Below are positions 57,124 to 64,000 of a stretch of DNA of 64,000 nucleotides, one piece after another. Source of the stretch: Antrodiella citrinella. Lineage: Eukaryota; Basidiomycota; Agaricomycetes; Polyporales; Steccherinaceae. The notes below the pieces were generated by a model. The model was not told the origin of the DNA. It searched no databases and saw only the letters and a list, made by a program, of their open reading frames with translations. Location of the stretch: NCBI GenBank assembly GCA_004802725.1, contig SGPM01000007.1, positions 62,001 to 126,000 on the forward strand, given 5' to 3'. The translations under genes were made by a program, and so were the position numbers. Every line of letters starts with the position of its first letter. The stretch's first letter is position 1.

Positions 57124-60100
57124 CTACAGGCCTGCTGAATTCACAGGTTGTACAAGAGTCATCTTGACTTTTCCTCTTTGCGTGTTGGGATCCTTCTCTA
57201 CCTCGATCTGTACCCTGACTTTATCAAACACCGAGATCGTGGCAGAATCATCCTGCCCAGCGGGAATAGTAACAGAGTAGTTCTCCGCGTCGAACTGTAT
57301 CTCATGCTTGAACTTGATCAACCCTTCAATTCCCAACCTATAGGAAGCAAAGCCCAGCGTGAGGACAGCGACAAGTACCAGAAAGAAGGACTCACGATGA
57401 GACAAAGACGTTGATCCCGTTTCTGAAAGTCCTGATCACGAAGGCGTCTTCGATCACAGTACCGCCCTTTCCTCGGCCCTTGAGTGCCAAGCCGACGTAG
57501 AACTCGACACTGGCTCGAGAAGCCCTTTGGGCCATGCGATGCCTACGGTTGACGTTGTCAAGGACGCCTTCAACATGCGATTTCGAGTGAAGTGAGGGGT
57601 GCAGAGACGTGTAGGAGATAGCTGCTGCCAGTTGACGATGGGCAAGTACATCTGAAAGCGGACAGTCCATTCATGAGTATCGTAGCACGCGTGCAAATTA
57701 TGTGTGGAGTACGAACCTGCATATCGACGAATGGGACTCGTGAAGTGAGTGTAAATGGGGCTTGCAAGACCATAATGACCGAATGTATCCCTCCCGACGC
57801 TTCCAGAGCAGAAATATTCCGCAGACAACATACAACGGGTGGCCATAATACGAACGAGTGTATTGAAGGCTGGCTGGGTCGGGTCCTGCATACGGTATCG
57901 TCAGTGTGGCACTAGACGCATTCATGTTTGAGACTTACAATGCACTTATCCAGAGAGTCCGCGAGGGCACGAGAGCTAGATACATCCAACGACAGTCCTT
58001 TTCGCTTTTGCAAGACGTCCTTCAGCTTTTCGAAGTTCGCAGGAGGTGGGGGCATATGTCGTCTGGGAGAAATTAGTCTTGCTTGCACATCCAACGCATA
58101 TTGAGATCAGACCCACCTGAGGACAGCGGTCTGCGGGAAANTTTCTTGGATCTTCCTCGCCACACTGATATTTGCGAGCAACATGAACTCCTCCACGAGA
58201 CTGTTTGTCTCTAGCAGCAGNTTCTGCTCGACGTCTACCGGCTCTGACGATTCCGCGCTGTCCATGTGAATTTTGACCTCAGGAGAGGCTAGATTCAGTG
58301 CACCATCTCTCATCCGACCTGCTTTCAACTTGATGGCAAGACTGTTGAGTAGTCGGATGCTGTTAGTCAGATCGTCGTTCATATTTCTATAACGAGACGA
58401 GTCAGGTTGGGTNATAGGAATGTATGCACAGAAACAACGCACGGATCGTCTTTGCGAATCTGTGCGGCTTCATACGTGAAAGCTTCTTTCGAAGCAATGA
58501 CCGACTTCGTGAAACGAACATTAACAATCTCAGCATCCGGTGTCAGTTCCTATTTTATNTCAGATTTATTGAAGNCCTTATATTGATCCGTNGCGGTACT
58601 GACCCAAATGACTGAAAACGCCAGACGTTCGACGTGTGGTCTCAGTGAACAAAGATTTGTACCGAGGAGCTCGGGCAGCATGTCGATACGTTTGTCAACG
58701 AGGTACACAGTGGTGCCACGGGCGGCAGCTTCTTTGTCCATCGCTGTATCCGCCAGAACGAAGCGTGACACATCTGCAATGTCTGTNGATTTTGAGGTGT
58801 AAGTAAGAAGATCAGAAGTNTGCCTAGAATTACTCACGGACGCCTGCCTCAGTGTTTCCGTTCGGTAGAGGACGCGCNTGTAANGCATCGTCAATATCCT
58901 GACACCCTGATATGGAGTGANTAACATTGTGCGTATGGATCNCGGAAGCAACTCACCTGGAGGGTCAATACTGCAAATCAATAGGTCCCTCAAGTCTTCC
59001 CTCCCGTTCCATTCAGGATCGTCGTCGCTCTTCGGAGGGACAACCCAAGAATCACCCTCCTTCGGCAGACAATCCAAAATCGCCTTCCCAAACGGTCGGT
59101 ACGGCACGTCAAACTCCAGGAGCAAACTTTCTTGCTCCGCCTCTTTGCTCTCTACTTGGCCCAANGCCCGAACGAAGTGCCCCTCCGGGTAGCGTGAGGT
59201 GTTGTCCCAGCGGTCGATTGTGACGAGAATCTTTTGTCCGATCAGGCTTGGTGCTTGACGTGTGCGCATACGAATGCGTGGGAGAAGACGAGACACAGGA
59301 GTAGCGAAGACGGTTTGTTGGGAGAGTGAGGTTGGGTTGGACGACTGTAGCGACGTTCTGTCTATATGACAGACGTATCTGTTGCGTGTCATGTAACGAA
59401 ATGAGGACACAATTTNCAAACGATGATTGAGAACTTACGATCGCCAGTTACGTTTGATCATGCCCACAATGCGACCAGTAGGCTGCTTTTCGGCCGCTAG
59501 TCGTTTCGCATTTTCTGCCTGCAACACCCTCCGCTCTGCTTCAGCCTCTTCATCAACTTCCCGCTCCTCCTCTTCTGAATCTTCAGCGTCATCATTCTTG
59601 AGAGTTGCTACAATTTGTCACATTAGATACAGCAGCACGTATGCACAACCACACGCACTTTCTTGATCGACCACTTCGTCACCTGGAGCTTTCCATTCAG
59701 ATTCGGGAAAGACCTCCACAGCGACTACGTCGCCATTGATAGCACGGTTCATGTTCTCACGACCAACCAACAGGACAGGTTTTGAGAGCGCAGGGACGTT
59801 AACGCTCCCCTTTCAAAAATGTCAGGTGTGCAGTCACTCAAATTCGATGAACCTTACCTCAAGGTAGTTGAATTCGTTTGCGTTGAAGTGACCTTGATGC
59901 AACTGACCTGCTTTAATGCCTGCCAAGACCGTAGATGTTGGGAGATACTAGCGCACATTCAGTATACGATCAGTCCATTGACATACATGAACTCACATCT
60001 GGGTACAGTGCTTGTCGGGGTGCAGCTGCCCTTGTGGGCTCAATGTCTTCTCCCTTAGCAGACAGCAAATCCAGCAGCTCGTTGGAGTCCTTCAAACCTT

Positions 60101-60975
60101 CTACATACCGCCGTACTGAACGTTCAATAAGATGTCAGCCATAGTGATTGTTATAATTTTTCGCAACATATACCTGATATTGCCTTCAGCCCCTCCGCCT
60201 CAGCTTTCTGGCGGTTCGCGACATCGTCGGTAAGGAGGACTGCCGTGGTCAAGGTCGGTTTCGGTTGACCTCGTACTGGAAAACGTGCGAGTGATATATG
60301 TGTGTTGTACCAAGCAGTAGCCTTACGAATGCCTGCAAAACATCAGATGTCTCTTACAAGTGTGAAGGCTATCACTGACTCACCTCTGTCGTTGCGGTCA
60401 TTTGGGATCTCGCCCTCTTCCCTCACTACGGCTGTCTCACTATACGATATCCACGGTATGTTGTCACTTCAAAGATTGCGAACAGACAAGATACGCACGA
60501 TCTGTATTCATTGTAAAACACCCAAACGCGTTTGTCATCCGTATTCACCAACGCCTTGAGACGATTGAAGAGTGGAAGGGATCTGTGTCGAACCTCTTCC
60601 ATGACCGTCTGCAAGAGAATGATGGGAGCTTTAAAAAGATGGGACTCGATAAGGTCCATCTGTGACAGGAAGACGTTGGTGTCTGGGACGACATAGTGTC
60701 CGAACTGGAGTGTCTTGTGGTCGTTTACTCCCAATGGCGGCAGAGTTGGCTGAATGGACGACTCGCACTGACTGCAGTGCTGAATTCCACAGCTCACATC
60801 GTCACGAAGGTATCGTTCCCTCATAACTAAAGAAATGAATTGAGTAAGACAAAAGGAAATTGTGTACAGCGCACGTACCCTTGATCACCTTGCCCCGGGC
60901 AGTCTTCCTGAAAAATTTGCGCTGAGTGACTGCTGCATCTTCACGCGGACGTTTCCTAATGGATATTTCAACCAT
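57124..60975 (-). CDS. DIS3: Exosome exo/endoribonuclease DIS3 (RRP44)
   Basis: Catalytic subunit of the nuclear and cytoplasmic RNA exosome. Start at 60975: [20 protein letters not shown]. In order: the CR3 cysteines ([19 protein letters not shown]), the PIN endonuclease domain ([38 protein letters not shown]), cold-shock domains, the RNB exonuclease domain ([11 protein letters not shown] joined to CQDIDDAL, with the metal-binding Asp cluster; [41 protein letters not shown]) and a C-terminal S1-like domain ([20 protein letters not shown]) ending PVNSAGL at 57124. Many short introns. About 15 undetermined bases between 58140 and 59420 hit exons and introns. It shares a 374-bp divergent upstream region with the TCAB1-like gene. 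Confidence 0.93.
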
Positions 60976-61349
60976 GTTTGACGTTACCCGGATTATGTTC
61001 AACGATCTGTATATCGCGATGAAGGTGGTAGTAATAGCAGAAAGCAGGCCCCGAGAATTCACTACGTTCAAGTTACCGTAAATCCCGACGGTAAGCGCGC
61101 AGATCTATTAGGTGATCTAAGGGTTCAAGTTCTCGCCTTGTTCTCGCCACTCACTTCAGACTGCGGACCATTAAATTCGCACCATGTTTAATTAGCCCCT
61201 GCATGCCGTGTGAACTCGTCACCGGCATGATGAGTCATCACAATTACAATTCGAAGCGCCCGACGTTTGCTACGAGTAAGCGCGCAAGTATGTGTCGGAC
61301 GGCCTACGATGCTACCTGGACTTCGAAGTTATTGACATCTTTTTGAAGG
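60976..61349. promoter_or_regulatory. Divergent upstream region of DIS3 and the TCAB1-like gene
   Basis: 374 bp between the two start codons, so the promoters of both RNA-processing genes lie here. No TATA box recognised on either strand. Confidence 0.5.
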
Positions 61350-63154
61350 ATGGAGGACCATAGCGTGGAATACACCTGGATACCGCCCACGTATGACATG
61401 TCCAAAGGCCCCCAGTGCTTGTACGAACTGGCACACTTGCACTCGGAAAATAATGACGCATCCAATCGGGATTTCGTGCGCTCAGCAAAGTGGTATGTAG
61501 ACTATTGTTCCACAGTCTATGTCTGTGCTCAGAAACCTTATCTGATAGGTGTCCGGATGGGTCGGCTGCCCTTGCAAAATTTGAATCTGGTCATCTTCAT
61601 TTTATCGATCTGTATGTGATACCACTCGATTTCTTCTGTTTCGATTCTCGAGACTTATCTTTGGGATGCGGAAACAGACCACAAGAAATGCTTGATGTTA
61701 CAATATACGCTCAAGATGTTCGGTTGAGTCGAATGCCTCCAACACAACAAGCAGCTCCCATCCTCGATTTTGCATGGTATCCATCCGCTACTTGCAGGGA
61801 TGCTGCATCCTTTTGTTTCGTGGCATCTGTGCGCGAATGCCCCGTGAAGCTACTGGATGCCTCGGATGGACGGGTAGCTTGATTCTTCTTTTGCTTACCA
61901 GAAAATACTGATATTGATACGATTTTACAGTTGCGTGCATCATACAAGATCGTTGACCACAGGGAACGCCAGATTGCTCCACATAGCCTCGCGTTCAATC
62001 CATCAGCCTCCAAGTAAGTTTCTCCCTGCCAGAATATATTGTTGACAGACTCACCAATGTCCCAGATTATATTGCGGATTCGAGGACGCTATTGAAGTAT
62101 TCGATCTTCAATATCCTGGCGAAGGCACCCGCTTGCACACCACTCCCAATAAGAGGAGTCGGGATGGATTAAAAGGCAAGCTCACGCCCGACACAATGAG
62201 TATCCATCTTACTGATAGAGCACATTAAGGCATCATATCATCTCTAGCTTTTGCGACAGATCTGTCATCGGGTGTGTACGCCGCGGGCTCGCTGAACCCG
62301 TCGCCAGCTATGTCGTCCAACGTGGCGTTGTTCTCAGAAGCAACAGGAGAGACACCTCTTATGTTTGTTGGTGACGATAGAGACAATGGCTTTGGTGTAC
62401 GAGCTAGTGCGATGCAGGTAAGAGTACGTATATCACCATGAGGTCAATTCTTGATAGCTTCTCTAGGTCATGTTCAACCCTGCCAGACCATACCTCCTTT
62501 ACGCTTCCTTTCGTCGACATGATGCCATATATTGCTGGGATGTTCGCGGCGACGTAGGCGTTCCGGTACAGAAACTAGTGCAACCAACCAATGAGTCGCA
62601 CATGCAGACTGGAAGAGGATGTGACAGCACCAATCAAAAACTACGCTTTGATATCGACCTTGGCGGTCGGTTCTTGAGTGTCGGAGACCATGTACGTGCA
62701 TATCTGTCTGTTTTATGCATTCAAACGCCGAATACATGCAGGTTGGTACTATCTCGTTCTTTGATTTGAACTCGTATGAGGAAGGCGAATACCGTGGCGA
62801 CCAGCCGACAATCATCTCTACGCCGGTAATGACTTACAATGCTCATACAGGTAAGATTTGGGGCTTTTTTTCTTGCAAATCGCTACTGAAACGTACTTTT
62901 TAGATGCTATCGGATCGGTAGGATTTCATCCATTGAAGTCGTTGTTACTCTCCGTCTCTGGCTCTAGGCACTTCATCGAAGGTCTCGCCGATGTGTCCGA
63001 AGGCGAAGATTCAGCAGAGGATGGGGAGGAGGAGGAAGATGACGCTGAACAATTCTCATTGGCCCAGGACCAAAAAAATACACGGGTTTCGAAGTCTCTG
63101 GTTTGCCCTCGACCAATTACACTGGACAACACTGTCAAATTATGGCAGTTCTAA
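61350..63154 (+). CDS. WD40 protein of the TCAB1/WRAP53 type
   Basis: Start at 61350: MEDHSVEYTWIPPTYDMSKG. The first intron splits the Trp of RSAKW and the chain resumes CPDGSAALAKFESGHLHFID, matching the SAKWSPDGS start of WRAP53/TCAB1-like WD proteins (telomerase and Cajal-body RNA carriers in animals). Further WD blocks: AAPILDFAWYPSATCRDAAS, CPVKLLDASDGRV, YKIVDHRERQIAPHSLAFNP, YCGFEDAIEVFDLQYPGEGT, VMFNPARPYLLYASFRRHDA, IYCWDVRGDV, VGTISFFDLNSYEEGEY, AIGSVGFHPLKSLLLSVSGS. An acidic loop (EDSAEDGEEEEDDAEQF) precedes the end DNTVKLWQF. About seven exons. In fungi the role is not settled. Confidence 0.85.
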
Positions 63155-63281
63155 ATGACTAGCTGCGCGCCATTGGATTGTGTATCGCTGGAATTGTCCG
63201 ATGGAGAGACCGGTGCGCAAAATTTCTATTCGTACAATTTCATTTACTGAGACTACGTGCATTCTAGAGAACTCTATGCAA

Positions 63282-64000
63282 TCAGACTTCTACAAAAGTG
63301 ACCATTCCGTCGCTCGAACCTAAGATGACCCTCCCCCACTCCTCCGCATAATCTATCGACATCCAGTACCTTGAGCCCCCCGCATCTTCCACAGACGGTG
63401 TGCAAACGGTCCTCAATCCATATTCGTCGCTCTCCATAGCACTGTCCCTCGGTAACGCAATGTCATGCTGATGCCGTTTGTGCGTAGCATGCAATGGCCC
63501 CGGGAACAAAGCGCCAACAAGGATCTCCGAGTCCGAAGGACCGCGTATTTGCGACCGTCCGTCTTCGCGCTCGTTGTCGAGGACACCCTCCGAGAGAGGA
63601 TACACATCTTCGATACCCTGTGCTTGCGAAGAGTGTACGTCATAGGCTGCGAGCCCAACGTCTCGCCTTGAGCGTGCTTGTCGTGGAGGCTGTACCCAGA
63701 TGGAGGTGCCGAATTTTCCGGACAGGATGGTTGGGCAGTGGAGAGCTCGTCGGCCGGCATTTGACGCTTGCGAAATGGATGTCACAAGACTAGGTGGATA
63801 GATGTATGGGAGGTTGGAGGAGGTTGTCCCGTCAAGATGCAGATCTGAAAGGAAATCCGCGAGCGCATCTGGGGTATCATTGGGTCGTGGCGGCTGGGGT
63901 GTGTATGGAAGAGATAAGTTAGGCTGAAGCGTGTATACATCCACCCCGCTTGTATCTGACGACCAAGGATCGTCGACTTCTGACCGCAAGACGATGGATA
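63282..64000 (-). CDS. Partial gene, WD40/F-box-like C-terminus
   Basis: Minus-strand frame open from the window edge to the stop at 63282, so the 5' end is outside. It reads DVYTLQPNLSLPYTPQPPRP, DALADFLSDLHLDG, SEILVGALFPGPLHATHKRH and ends YWMSIDYAEEWGRVILGSSD, GMVTFVEV. The last lines look like the closing blade of a WD40 or beta-propeller protein, as in fungal F-box WD proteins; this is a weak family guess. Converges on the TCAB1-like gene (127 bp between stops). Confidence 0.6.
   Translation of the reverse strand, partial: SIVLRSEVDDPWSSDTSGVDVYTLQPNLSLPYTPQPPRPNDTPDALADFLSDLHLDGTTSSNLPYIYPPSLVTSISQASNAGRRALHCPTILSGKFGTSIWVQPPRQARSRRDVGLAAYDVHSSQAQGIEDVYPLSEGVLDNEREDGRSQIRGPSDSEILVGALFPGPLHATHKRHQHDIALPRDSAMESDEYGLRTVCTPSVEDAGGSRYWMSIDYAEEWGRVILGSSDGMVTFVEV

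Overview
The window is nuclear DNA of a filamentous basidiomycete, most likely a wood- or litter-decaying agaricomycete. Genes are dense and carry many introns of about 50-60 nt with GT..AG ends. The gene content fits: a laccase with the agaricomycete copper-site layout, three GH79 glycoside hydrolase genes, NST1, AKR1 and GPI-anchored Kre9-type proteins. No bacterial, rRNA or CRISPR features were found. An assembly gap lies at about 1497-1734, and isolated undetermined bases lie before 2375 and at 58140-59420.

Layout. 1-14749: three GH79-like genes on the plus strand (the first cut by the window edge and by the gap), enclosing two minus-strand housekeeping genes, EF1-gamma (2575-4276) and a NEO1/ATP9-type P4-ATPase (4855-9081). 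15659-20252: a secreted TIM-barrel-like hydrolase of unrecognised family, then a convergent laccase. 21561-28368: a minus-strand run of membrane and surface genes: an AKR1-type ankyrin-DHHC palmitoyltransferase, a Golgi pH regulator (GPHR/GPR89 type), and a Kre9-like GPI protein. 29062-39070: a flavin monooxygenase gene with a 4-bp tandem duplication breaking the FAD motif, NST1, and an MFS transporter gene with several breaks. 39186-42374: a DUF4246 protein lacking the usual His motif, and a low-complexity hypothetical.

43439-54770 is the rearranged part. A segment of about 2.7 kb occurs twice in the same orientation (44224-46944 and 51092-53892). It holds a divergent pair of hemerythrin-like (HHE) genes and the 3' end of a CE16 esterase gene. 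One copy has lost part of an HHE gene and carries a 516-bp solo LTR with a 5-bp target duplication. The edges of the copies cut a zinc alcohol dehydrogenase gene and an acidic-tail gene. Between the copies is a 426-bp hAT-like MITE with 15-bp perfect terminal inverted repeats and an 8-bp target duplication.

55623-64000: two tandem cupin genes, the exosome nuclease DIS3/RRP44, a divergent TCAB1/WRAP53-like WD40 gene, and the 3' end of another gene that runs off the window.

The GH79 genes, the unknown hydrolase, the laccase and the CE16 esterase are all predicted to be secreted and could act together on plant cell-wall polymers; that link is inferred from proximity. The most distinctive signals are a 10-nt microexon shared by all three GH79 paralogues, the HHE/CE16 duplication with its chimeric edges, and the two mobile elements with intact target-site duplications.
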